From Maribacter caenipelagi (GTDB lineage: Bacteria; Bacteroidota; Bacteroidia; Flavobacteriales; Flavobacteriaceae), in NCBI RefSeq assembly GCF_004364175.1, contig NZ_SNZW01000011.1, positions 744,001-808,000 of the forward strand: a stretch of DNA of 64,000 nt, written 5' to 3'. This document shows positions 55,832-64,000 of the stretch, in pieces. The position numbers and the translations under genes were made by a program. Positions within the stretch are counted from its first letter, which is position 1, and the number at the start of each line of letters is the position of its first letter. The notes beneath the pieces were generated by a model. That model had not been told where the DNA came from. It did no database searches and saw nothing but the letters and a program-made list of their open reading frames with translations.

Positions 55832-55926
55832 TTTTGAGTATTGATTGTAAAGCGTTAAAAGTACAAATTGATCGTGAAACAATAGGGTAGATTTCCTGAA
55901 TGCTTAGAAGTTTTGTTATTCAATAT

Positions 55927-56442
55927 TTATTTTTCAGGAGATTCATAATCCCCATATATTCTAAAATATTTATAAACGTAATAACCAATGTTTTCACCCT
56001 CATCATTTTCAAATTCCTTATACCTTATTTCTAAATTATCGTAGTCTACTAAATTGACTTTGAAAGGTTTGATGTTAATTTCTGAACTATCAATAGTATT
56101 CGTAAGTCTAAAACTAAGTTTTTCAGCGGGTAATATTATCCATTTTCCATCTTTACTAGTTTTTGAATCAAGTTCACAAAAATCAGTCCGCCCAGAATTA
56201 TTTTCGGTTTCAAAATAATCTTCAAAGTAAAGATTACCATCTTCGAAAAGGATAAATTCTGTTTGACTTTCACATTTCCCAGTTGATAAATATTCATCTG
56301 AAGAACTATCCTTGAAAAAAACAATTCTTCTGGATCCAACCCATTTGCCAGCTATCTGTTCAGAAAAACTATATTCTTCTTCAATAGTGCACCCTGATAA
56401 TAAAGTCAACATAGCTGTTAGAAATGAATAAACTGTTTTCAT
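55927..56442 (-). CDS. Lipocalin-like lipoprotein, unrecognised family
   Basis: 171 residues from MKTVYSFLTAMLTLLSGC, a lipoprotein signal with lipobox LLSGC. The mature part starts with an acidic TIEEEYSFSEQIAGKWVG, the GKWxG motif of lipocalin-like proteins, and has cysteines at GKCESQ and DFCELD. It starts 10 bases after the stop of the frameshifted gene, so they may have shared a transcript. Function unknown. Confidence 0.72.
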   Translation of the reverse strand: MKTVYSFLTAMLTLLSGCTIEEEYSFSEQIAGKWVGSRRIVFFKDSSSDEYLSTGKCESQTEFILFEDGNLYFEDYFETENNSGRTDFCELDSKTSKDGKWIILPAEKLSFRLTNTIDSSEINIKPFKVNLVDYDNLEIRYKEFENDEGENIGYYVYKYFRIYGDYESPEK

Positions 56443-56452
56443 TATTGATATT

Positions 56453-57296
56453 TTAGAAATGGTTTGAGGAATAATAGTCAGCTTCTTTTTCCTGAAGTAG
56501 GTCATAATAATCAACACCTAATAAGTATTGTACATTATATAAGCCTACTTTTAAAGGAGCATTTAAATCTGTATAAAAGACTTTATTGTATTGTTTAAAA
56601 AAATTACTGTTTTCTTCTAACCTTGTGATAGGTTCTTTAACATAGGCATTGATAAAAAATGAACTGGTATATTGGTAAACATGAATAATTTCATGTGCAA
56701 TAACCTTTTCTATATCAACATTAATATTACGTTTAAATTGAATTATATAAAGCGACTCCAAATGGTTCACTATCTCTTAATTTAGGTAATTTTTTGTTTT
56801 TGAAAATAAAATGACCAGAGTATAATGTTCTTTTAAAATCAAATTTTGAGGTTGCAAATCCATATGCATTACCGTAAAGTGCAAAGGGTAAAATTCGATA
56901 GCGTAGTTTTTTTTCTCGCTTAAAATCATATTCCAGATAATTAAAGCCGAAATCTATGTGCCATCGTGCCCAAAAGTTTCGATTAGCGGAGGCGTTATAA
57001 ATAATGGAGTTGCCTGCCGAATTCAAAATTTTAGAAGGCCACAAGTAGGTGTAGTTATCAGTTCTATGAAATTGCCTTACCAGCCTTTTGCTTTCAAAGG
57101 TTAAATAACCTCCTAAAGCACCTTGATACATACCTTTGAAAAAAACCTTCGAACCCTTTTCATCAGGTTTCTTGTTGATCAAAGCTCCAACTCCGCCTAT
57201 GATAGCTTTTGAACCTATATTGTAAAAAGCAGCTTGTGAATCGTTTCTTTGTGGATATAAATATCCTGAAATCAATAAAATTAGAATTATCCTCAT
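56453..57296 (-). pseudogene. Frameshifted gene for an exported HExxH protein
   Basis: Two overlapping frames appear to be one gene. Frame A (57296 to 56733, 187 codons) starts with a signal peptide (MRIILILLISGYLYPQ) and contains GSKAIIGGVGALINKKPDE and NASANRNFWARWHIDFGFNYLEYDF. It stops after FGVALYNSI. Frame B (from a GTG at 56770 to 56453) continues with QFKRNINVDIEKVIAHEIIHVYQ and ends with QEKEADYYSSNHF. The zinc-type HEIIH (56681-56695) plus EKEAD looks like a metallopeptidase end that frame A lacks. A one-base shift near 56733-56770 rejoins them. Either a true pseudogene, a sequencing error in the run of T/A, or a recoded gene. Confidence 0.65.
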
Positions 57297-57361
57297 GGTT
57301 GGTTTTGAGGGAAATCTGAAATCAAAAACTACGCCATTTGTAAGATTTTTCAGAAATATTC

Positions 57362-58348
57362 TTAACTTTTTAAATAACTACCTGAAGGGTTGTTAATATG
57401 ACCTTCTTTAGTGTAGGTTCTATAACTGAAGCCTGGGTGAATACAGTAGCCGCCTGTTTCGCCTTTTTTATTAATGGCTATAAAACCAATTTGAAAATCT
57501 TGCTTGTCCTTATTTTTAGCGATGATGCGTTTTACACCTTCTTCGCATGCTTCTTGTGGCGATTTGCCTTGTCGCATTAATTCAACAATTAAGAAACTAC
57601 CAACGGTTCTAACCACTTCTTCGCCAACACCTGTTGCTGTAGCGCCGCCAACTTCGTTGTCAACGAAAAGTCCGGCGCCAATTATAGGGGAGTCACCAAC
57701 TCTACCTGCCATTTTATATGCCATTCCGCTAGTGGTACATGCGCCCGCAATATCACCATCGGTATCAATTGCTAACATGCCAATTGTATCGTGATTTTCT
57801 ATATTGATAATGGGTTTGTAATGTGAGGTCTTTTTCCATTCTTGCCATGCCTGTTTCGATTCTTCAGTTAACAAATCTGTTTTTTCAAAGCCTTGCTCGT
57901 AAGCAAACTGTTCTGCGCCTTTACCGGCAAGCATTACGTGCGGAGTTTCTTCCATCACCTTTCTGGCGACCGAAATAGGGTTAGCTATATTTTGTATGGC
58001 AAGTACGGCGCCACAATTGCCATCTTTGTCCATAATACAGGCATCTAAAGTAACATTGCCATCTCTATCTGGTCTGCCGCCATTACCAACTGTACTGTTG
58101 TTTAAATCGTTTTCTTCGACCATAACACCTTGGTGAACGGCATCAAGAGCATTGCCTCCTTTTTCTAATACTTCCCATGCTTTGGCGGTTGCATTTCCAA
58201 AATCCCATGTGCAAATTGCTATTGGTGTAATACCAGCTTTGCTGCTTACTTTTTCTATAGTTTCATCTTTGAATGAAGCTAATAATGGTGCCGATACTAT
58301 TCCTGCAGCCGCAGTAGTAGAATTTCTTAGAAACTTTCTTCTTTTCAT
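57362..58348 (-). CDS. N4-(beta-N-acetylglucosaminyl)-L-asparaginase (Ntn hydrolase), Tat-exported
   Basis: 328 residues. The twin-arginine signal RRKFLRN with a hydrophobic run (AAAGIVSAPLLASF) indicates Tat export. Family features: GGNALDAVHQGV, STVGNGGRPDRDG, and the autocleavage site NHDTIGMLAID, with nucleophile Thr188 freed after self-processing. ATGVGEEVVRT lies in the small subunit. It removes GlcNAc-linked asparagine from glycopeptides, as in Elizabethkingia glycosylasparaginase. Divergent from cutC with 41 bases between. Confidence 0.94.
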   Translation of the reverse strand: MKRRKFLRNSTTAAAGIVSAPLLASFKDETIEKVSSKAGITPIAICTWDFGNATAKAWEVLEKGGNALDAVHQGVMVEENDLNNSTVGNGGRPDRDGNVTLDACIMDKDGNCGAVLAIQNIANPISVARKVMEETPHVMLAGKGAEQFAYEQGFEKTDLLTEESKQAWQEWKKTSHYKPIINIENHDTIGMLAIDTDGDIAGACTTSGMAYKMAGRVGDSPIIGAGLFVDNEVGGATATGVGEEVVRTVGSFLIVELMRQGKSPQEACEEGVKRIIAKNKDKQDFQIGFIAINKKGETGGYCIHPGFSYRTYTKEGHINNPSGSYLKS

Positions 58349-58389
58349 GGGTTTGGTTCTTTACTTTTAGTGACCTTAAATATAGCAAT

Positions 58390-59112
58390 ATGATAGTAGA
58401 AGTTTGTGCTAATTCTTTAGAATCTGCCTTGGTTGCCGAACGTGCTGGTGCAGACCGTATTGAGCTATGTTCAGAATTGGCAGTAGGCGGATTAACTCCT
58501 TCCTACGGATTGTTGAAGGTTGTGAAAGAACAAGTAACTATTCCGGTTTATGTGTTGATTAGACCACGTAGCGGAGATTTCACTTATACGATTGATGAAT
58601 TAAATATTATGCTTTCTGATATTGAATTATGTGTTGAATTAGGTTTTGACGGAATTGTATCGGGAGCTCTTTTAAATGATTTTTCTTTGGATGTTGTACA
58701 AACCCAAAAGTTAAAGACTGCGGCCGGTAATTTAAAATTTACCTTTCATAGGGCGTTTGATTGGATTAAGAATCCGTCGGAAGCTTTAGAACAACTTGAA
58801 GCAATGCAAGTAGATTATATATTATCATCTGGTCAGCAAAAATCTGCTCCGCTAGGTATTGATTTTTTATCCGAATTAAAAAGTAAAACTAAGTCTATTC
58901 AAATTATGCCTGGTTCTGGTGTAAATGCAAATAATATTGAATCGTTTAAAGATAAAGGCTTTAGTGTAGTACATTTATCAGGCACCGCAATGATACGGGT
59001 GTCGCCTTCCAAACCATTAATTACCATGAATTCAGAGCGTTTTTTGAGTGATGACCATATAGCGGTAACCCAATTGGAAAATATTAAATCTGTCGTATCC
59101 AAGGTTAAATAA
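58390..59112 (+). CDS. cutC: Copper homeostasis protein CutC family
   Basis: 240 residues, full length TIM barrel: MIVEVCANSLESALVAERAGADRIELCSEL at the start, PVYVLIRPRSGDF, FHRAFDWI and MPGSGVNANNI. The link to copper is historical and uncertain. Its neighbour, the glycosylasparaginase, is divergent, and a metallophosphoesterase follows after 58 bases. Confidence 0.95.
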   Translation: MIVEVCANSLESALVAERAGADRIELCSELAVGGLTPSYGLLKVVKEQVTIPVYVLIRPRSGDFTYTIDELNIMLSDIELCVELGFDGIVSGALLNDFSLDVVQTQKLKTAAGNLKFTFHRAFDWIKNPSEALEQLEAMQVDYILSSGQQKSAPLGIDFLSELKSKTKSIQIMPGSGVNANNIESFKDKGFSVVHLSGTAMIRVSPSKPLITMNSERFLSDDHIAVTQLENIKSVVSKVK

Positions 59113-59170
59113 AATGTAAATGAGCACACATACCGCTGTTATACAGATATCTTTGTAAAAATTAATTAGA

Positions 59171-60400
59171 ATGATTCGTTGGTTTATTTTTGTCATAGCT
59201 TATGTAGCGTTGAGCTTTTATGTGCTTCAGGCATTGAAAACAATTACGAAACAACCATGGTGGTCGTGGTTATATATTGTCGTTTCATTAGTGGTCATGC
59301 TAAATTTTATCTACCAATTTTCTATAGGTGAAGAAACGGGTCGTGTTTTAAGTATATCTAAAAGTTATGCTTTCGGGTTTTTGTTGACCTTGTTAACATT
59401 CAATATTATTACAATTTTATTTTTGTTTTCAGAAGATATGTATCGTCTAGTTTCTGGAGTGTATCAAAAATTATATGGCGAAGAAAAGCAATTTGGGTTG
59501 CCGGCTCGTAGACGATTTTTAAGTTTATTGGCAATGGGTATCGCTGCTGTACCATTTGGTACTTTATTGTACGGAATGTACAAAGGGAAATACAACTTTA
59601 AGGTCTTAAAATATAATTTAGAGTTCGATGATTTACCCGATGGTTTTGATGGGTATCAGATTACCCAAATATCAGATATACATAGTGGTAGTTTTGATGA
59701 TCGAAAAAAAATCGAGTACGCTGTAGATCTTATCAATAAACAAAAAAGTGATGTGCTTTTGTTTACTGGTGATATGGTAAATAATATGACCTCTGAAATG
59801 GAACCTTGGGCTGATCTTTTTAGCACACTTCATGCTAAAGACGGTAAATTCTCTGTGCTTGGAAATCATGATTACGGTGATTACATTCCTTGGGATACCG
59901 AAGAGCTGAAACATCAAAATTTAGAAGATCTTAAAAAGCTACAAAAAGATATGGGTTTTGATCTTTTGCTCAATGAACATAGATACCTACAAAACGGAGA
60001 TGATAAAATTGCTTTGGTAGGAGTAGAGAATTGGGGTAAAGGCGGATTTAAAAAAGCCGGAGACCTTAAAAAAGCTGCCTCACAGATTAATGTCGATGAT
60101 TTTAAAATATTAATGAGCCATGATCCATCGCATTGGGAGATGGAAGTAATACAAGATGCTTATCACTATCATTTAACCTTAAGCGGACATACCCACGGAA
60201 TGCAATTTGGTATCGAAATACCAGGATGGATCAAGTGGAGCCCCGTAAAATGGAGGTATCCTTACTGGGCAGGTATTTACAAAGAAATGGGTCAATTCAT
60301 TAATGTAAATAGAGGATTTGGTTTTTTAGGATACCCTGGTAGAGTAGGAATTTGGCCTGAAATCACAGTAATTACACTTAAGAAAAAGGTGTTAACATGA
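59171..60400 (+). CDS. Membrane-anchored metallophosphoesterase
   Basis: 409 residues. Three or four membrane helices in residues 1-130, then a calcineurin-like domain: QISDIHSGSFDD, LLFTGDMVNNM, SVLGNHDYGDY, MSHDPSHWEM and LTLSGHTHGMQFG. The set matches YaeI/YkuE-type enzymes that act on lipid-linked or nucleotide phosphates. It probably acts at the periplasmic face. Substrate unknown. A thioredoxin-like gene follows after 92 bases. Confidence 0.92.
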   Translation: MIRWFIFVIAYVALSFYVLQALKTITKQPWWSWLYIVVSLVVMLNFIYQFSIGEETGRVLSISKSYAFGFLLTLLTFNIITILFLFSEDMYRLVSGVYQKLYGEEKQFGLPARRRFLSLLAMGIAAVPFGTLLYGMYKGKYNFKVLKYNLEFDDLPDGFDGYQITQISDIHSGSFDDRKKIEYAVDLINKQKSDVLLFTGDMVNNMTSEMEPWADLFSTLHAKDGKFSVLGNHDYGDYIPWDTEELKHQNLEDLKKLQKDMGFDLLLNEHRYLQNGDDKIALVGVENWGKGGFKKAGDLKKAASQINVDDFKILMSHDPSHWEMEVIQDAYHYHLTLSGHTHGMQFGIEIPGWIKWSPVKWRYPYWAGIYKEMGQFINVNRGFGFLGYPGRVGIWPEITVITLKKKVLT

Positions 60401-60492
60401 TTTTAACCCTTTTACAGAACTACAAATGGGATGCTAGGAGTAGTATTTTAACAATTTTTATTACATTTGGCTAACATTGAAAAGCATTTTAT

Positions 60493-60789
60493 ATGTCCAA
60501 ATTTGGTGAGCTAATAGATTTAAAAGTACCCGTTCTTCTGGATTTTTATGCAGAGTGGAACGAACAGTCAACTGCTATGCATCCTGTATTAAGAGATGTT
60601 GCGGCAGCTTTAGGCGATAGAGGTAAGGTCATAAAGATAGATGTTGACAAGAACAAGGAGCTTTCTCAAGCTTTACGAGTTAAAGGTCTACCTACTCTTA
60701 TGATTTACAAAAAAGGTGAAATGGTATGGCGCCAAAGTGGCGAGCAAGATGCTAATACACTTATTGGTATTTTAAAAGAATACGTTTAG
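60493..60789 (+). CDS. Thioredoxin-like protein without the CxxC active site
   Basis: 98 residues, complete thioredoxin fold with VLLDFYAEWNEQSTAMHPVL where a true thioredoxin has WCGPC. Both cysteines are replaced (Asn and Ser), while the cis-proline loop KGLPTLMIYKKG is kept. No signal peptide. So it cannot act as a dithiol reductase; a binding or chaperone role is likely. A terminator follows. Confidence 0.9.
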   Translation: MSKFGELIDLKVPVLLDFYAEWNEQSTAMHPVLRDVAAALGDRGKVIKIDVDKNKELSQALRVKGLPTLMIYKKGEMVWRQSGEQDANTLIGILKEYV

Positions 60790-60808
60790 ACTAGTATAAT
60801 TTTAAAAT

Positions 60809-60842
60809 AAAAAAGCTTTGAGTGTAAACTCAAAGCTTTTTT
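60809..60842. terminator. Bidirectional terminator
   Basis: Stem AAAAAGCTTTGAGT / ACTCAAAGCTTTTT with a GTAA loop, between the thioredoxin-like and DUF2723 genes, which converge. Confidence 0.9.
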
Positions 60843-60869
60843 ATTTTGCGATATTTTAAACCGTATCAT

Positions 60870-63800
60870 TTATTCTATGATGTCAATTTTGGTATTGTCT
60901 GGTAGAATAGTATCTGAAACCGGCATTGTATCTCTCATATCTGGATCAGACTTTAGCAATTCTTCACGCATGTCCATATCATCTTCATCTTTATAGAAGT
61001 GTTGGAACTTGTCAATATACTCATTGAAGATCAATGTTTCTTTCTCGGCAATATCTTCGCTATCATTTGTTATGATGATATCTATATTTCGTCTGTAAGC
61101 TTCCATATCTGCGATGATGTCATCAATATTACTGTATTGCTCATCTAAGCTTGTAGAAGCATAATATTCCAATCTTTCTTGATATTTCTTTTTTAGTTTT
61201 TCGAATAGCGCACGTGCTTTATCGCCTTCGCCAACTTTATAGTAGCCATCTATAAAAGGTTCCACCAAAGTGTAGTACCCGAATTTATCTACTGGCATAT
61301 TGGTTAACGATATTTCGATAATATCTTTGGCCCTGTCGATTTTGTTCTCTTTGATTAACGCCTCTGTTAAACGAGCTAAGTTGCCTCTAAAAGATACACT
61401 TTGAATACGTGTTTGGGTATCGTGGTAAATATCACCACCTGCATTGCCCCAATCCCATCCGGTAACTATATCATACATTAAATCAGTATCGATACGGCCA
61501 AGCTCAAATGCATTAGGTCTTTCTGTACGAATTGGTACCAGTTTATAGGCTAATCCATCTAATTGTAAGTAATCTTTCATCCATAGGTACTCGGCATCGT
61601 CAAAACTACCTCCTGAGAAGTATAAAGGACGTTTCCAATCGTTGTTGGCTAAGATGTCAAGCATCATCATGCTCTTCTTCGTTATTGCGCCGGGTAGATC
61701 GATATCAATATAGTCTACAATAAGGTCGGCATCTTTTTCTTTTAACAAACCACTGCTCAATACATTTTGTTTGTTAACCGGCACCCTAATTTTATTGGTA
61801 GGGTAGTAGACCATGTTTTGAGTATCTTCAGAATATTGACTTAGGTCTGCCCCGTTTTGCTCAAATAAATACTTAAGCTTTGTTCTTGGTTTATCACTAT
61901 CGATCCAGTTTATGAAATCTTTAATTGGCCATCTGTTTTCTGTAATACCTTGGTGGTATAACACATCTCGTGAGCCCCATCTATATTTCTCATGCGTAAT
62001 TTGAGAAGGTATTGGTGCACTTTCATATGCCGCGACCTTCATTTGGTCCACATACCAATCTGTTTCAAATAGACTGGTACAGACAATACGTACATCTGTT
62101 CTGTAGTTTTCAATTTCTTGAGCATACCAAATAGGGAAGGTGTCGTTGTCGCCAATTGTAAATAATATAGCGCCAACATCTTCTTGACATGAGTCTAAAT
62201 ATGCCTTTGCAGATGAATTTGCAGTATACCTGCCTGATCTATCATGATCATCCCAATTCTGTACAGCCATTACCGTAGGTACTGCAAGTAAGGTAACTAC
62301 AACTACTACTGGTGCTAAAATTTTAGGCGTTATCCAATCTTTAAAGCTATCATAGAGTCCGTAAACCCCTAAGCCGATCCAAAGCGCAAAAACATAGAAT
62401 GATCCCACAAGTGAATAATCTCGCTCACGAGGTTGAAAGATTCCCGGATTGGTGTAAAATTGAATTGCCAAACCTGTAAATAGGAAGAATATCAGCAATA
62501 CCCAAAATTGCTTTTTGTCTTTTGAGACTTGAAAAACGATACCTATAATTCCTAAAATCAAAGGCAAGAAGAAATAGGTATTTCTTCCTGGGTTGTTTTG
62601 TATATCGCTTGGTAAGTTATCTTGACTACCTAATCGCCAGCTATCGATGGCATTAATGCCGCTTAACCAATTTCCGTTTTCATTGTAACGACCTTGAACA
62701 TCATTTTGTTTTCCAACAAAATTCCACATGAAATATCTTAGGTACATATAATTGAACTGAAACTCAACCATGTATTTTACATTGTCCCAAACGGTTGGTG
62801 GCTGCACTTCTATATACTCGTCAAACCGTTTTAAGAAACTAATGTATTGGTCGGCACCAATTTCGCCATTTGCAAAACCTATTTTAACTTGTTCTGCAGC
62901 TTGTCTTAATTCTTGATTTGGTTGCGTAATTCTAAAATCTAATGCCCCAAAATAGCGCATATAGTTTTCTGCGTTTTGAGAGCTCCACATTCTAGGTAAC
63001 AAGCCTTGGTGTTTTGGATTAGGACCCTGAACCGCATCGACATATTTGTTAACTACGATATACTTATTTAAGGTGTAATCTTTCTCATATTTAGGTTTGC
63101 CGTCTTGGTCTTCACCTGCTGCAGCAAACATGTCAGAGTAATACGTGCCGTAAACGGGACTATCAACACCCGGGTATTGCTCTCTATTGTAATATGCTAA
63201 AAGTGCTCGAGCATCTTCAGGATTGTTCTCGTTGATGACAACCTTTGCATTTGCTCTAATAGGTAACATTAACCAAGAAGAAAACCCTAAGAATAAAAAC
63301 ATCATACAAAGAACAATGGTGTTTGCAGTTCTGTAATTGTTTTTTCGAGTATAGTTTAATGAGAAGTAAAAAGCAGCTATGAATAGTAGCCCTATTATAA
63401 TAGATCCAGAGTTAAATGGTAACCCGATACTGTTTATGAAGAAGACCTCTCCCCAACCAAAAAGTTGAAGAACATAGGTTAGCGAAAATTTATATACCAA
63501 CATTAAAATAGCAATAACGATAATGTTAGCCAGTAAAAAATTCTTAACGGTAGTTTCCTTGTAGGTTTTAAAATAATAAAGTAAACCAATTGATGGTATA
63601 GCCAAAAAGCCCATAAATTGAATACCGAAAGTAAGACCTACGACGAAGGATATTAATACAATCCATTTGTTTCCACGAGGATCATCTAAATTATCTACCC
63701 ATTTTAATCCCATCCACAGTAATAACGCCATTATAAAACTTGCCATGGCATACACTTCAGTTTCTACTGCATTAAACCAAAAACTATCTGAAAAAGTAAA

Positions 63801-64000
63801 TGCTAATGAGCCTACTAAGGCACTACCAAAGACTGCAATTGCTTTACTGTTGGTGAACGGACCATCTTTATCTATCAATTTTCTGGTGATATTGGTAATC
63901 GTCCAGAACATGAATAAAATGGTAAAGGCACTTGATACACCAGATACCAGATTGACCATCATGGCAACTTGACTTGGTTCTAAAGCGAACATAGCAAAGA
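60870..64000 (-). CDS. DUF2723 membrane protein (GT117-like), N-terminus outside the window
   Basis: The open frame runs past the end of the window. Residues ...FAMFALEPSQVAMMVNLVSG match the region soon after the start of DUF2723 proteins, whose usual opening (an EPTVSFWDCGEYI-like segment) is missing here, so perhaps 60-70 codons lie outside. About 11 membrane segments are visible, followed by a long soluble C-terminal part (GDNDTFPIWYAQEIENYRTDVRIVCTSL, then helical repeats). The family resembles protein O-mannosyltransferases; in Bacteroidota it may glycosylate proteins, which is inference. Confidence 0.9.
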   Translation of the reverse strand, partial: FAMFALEPSQVAMMVNLVSGVSSAFTILFMFWTITNITRKLIDKDGPFTNSKAIAVFGSALVGSLAFTFSDSFWFNAVETEVYAMASFIMALLLWMGLKWVDNLDDPRGNKWIVLISFVVGLTFGIQFMGFLAIPSIGLLYYFKTYKETTVKNFLLANIIVIAILMLVYKFSLTYVLQLFGWGEVFFINSIGLPFNSGSIIIGLLFIAAFYFSLNYTRKNNYRTANTIVLCMMFLFLGFSSWLMLPIRANAKVVINENNPEDARALLAYYNREQYPGVDSPVYGTYYSDMFAAAGEDQDGKPKYEKDYTLNKYIVVNKYVDAVQGPNPKHQGLLPRMWSSQNAENYMRYFGALDFRITQPNQELRQAAEQVKIGFANGEIGADQYISFLKRFDEYIEVQPPTVWDNVKYMVEFQFNYMYLRYFMWNFVGKQNDVQGRYNENGNWLSGINAIDSWRLGSQDNLPSDIQNNPGRNTYFFLPLILGIIGIVFQVSKDKKQFWVLLIFFLFTGLAIQFYTNPGIFQPRERDYSLVGSFYVFALWIGLGVYGLYDSFKDWITPKILAPVVVVVTLLAVPTVMAVQNWDDHDRSGRYTANSSAKAYLDSCQEDVGAILFTIGDNDTFPIWYAQEIENYRTDVRIVCTSLFETDWYVDQMKVAAYESAPIPSQITHEKYRWGSRDVLYHQGITENRWPIKDFINWIDSDKPRTKLKYLFEQNGADLSQYSEDTQNMVYYPTNKIRVPVNKQNVLSSGLLKEKDADLIVDYIDIDLPGAITKKSMMMLDILANNDWKRPLYFSGGSFDDAEYLWMKDYLQLDGLAYKLVPIRTERPNAFELGRIDTDLMYDIVTGWDWGNAGGDIYHDTQTRIQSVSFRGNLARLTEALIKENKIDRAKDIIEISLTNMPVDKFGYYTLVEPFIDGYYKVGEGDKARALFEKLKKKYQERLEYYASTSLDEQYSNIDDIIADMEAYRRNIDIIITNDSEDIAEKETLIFNEYIDKFQHFYKDEDDMDMREELLKSDPDMRDTMPVSDTILPDNTKIDIIE

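Overview
The window is an AT-rich chromosomal segment that reads as a marine Flavobacteriaceae (Bacteroidota). The signs are: a type IX secretion (T9SS) sorting domain, a DUF2723 protein, a TamL/TamB pair, OMP_b-brl_3 receptors, the exbB-X-exbD-exbD block, a leader-less odhA-odhB pair, and Bacteroidota-type promoters (TAnnTTTG at -7, sometimes TTG near -33) with few Shine-Dalgarno sequences. The genus is not decided; a Maribacter/Zobellia-like genome is plausible. No prophage, insertion sequence, CRISPR array or obvious island is visible, and most genes are ordinary housekeeping or envelope genes.

Layout. 1-6.3 kb: outer-membrane assembly (tamL cut by the window edge, tamB, a 35-residue membrane ORF). 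6.3-10.4 kb: a DUF4407 membrane protein and a BlaI/BlaR1 pair whose three operator palindromes contain the promoter itself. 10.4-14.4 kb: PhnA/YjdM, a REP-like hairpin, an M20 dipeptidase, tRNA-Leu, a hydrolase-OsmC fusion and DUF427. 14.5-18.9 kb: a TonB-dependent receptor divergent from a LytS/LytTR two-component system, with a LytTR-style direct repeat between them. 18.9-19.6 kb: two small membrane ORFs. 19.6-23.2 kb: surface sugar genes (waaA, a DegT aminotransferase, galE). 23.2-31.2 kb: amidohydrolase, acyltransferase-like protein, small barrel, 2-oxoglutarate dehydrogenase E1/E2 and a retropepsin-like protein. 31.2-36.4 kb: tatD, ansA, tRNA-Ser and the ExbB/ExbD energy-transduction operon. 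36.4-43.9 kb: PAP2-like protein, rpoN, asnS, an RND/MMPL pump, frr and pyrH. 44-49.1 kb: an M61-like lipoprotein peptidase, then tsf, rpsB (with an extra helix-hairpin-helix tail), rpsI and rplM. 49.3-64 kb: a DUF5916 barrel protein, lipoproteins, a stand-alone T9SS sorting domain, polA, a frameshifted HExxH gene, a Tat-exported glycosylasparaginase, cutC, a metallophosphoesterase, a cysteine-less thioredoxin and a DUF2723 protein cut by the window edge.

How they fit together. Translation and nucleotide genes (rplM-rpsI, rpsB-tsf, pyrH-frr, asnS, two tRNAs) sit among envelope genes: TAM for barrel insertion, ExbBD for powering TonB receptors, waaA/galE/DegT for surface glycans. The most unusual items are the tandem small membrane ORFs with shared upstream motifs, the BlaI operators fused to promoter elements, the LytTR repeat, the S2-HhH fusion and the almost cargo-free T9SS protein. 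I found no clearly new multi-gene system.
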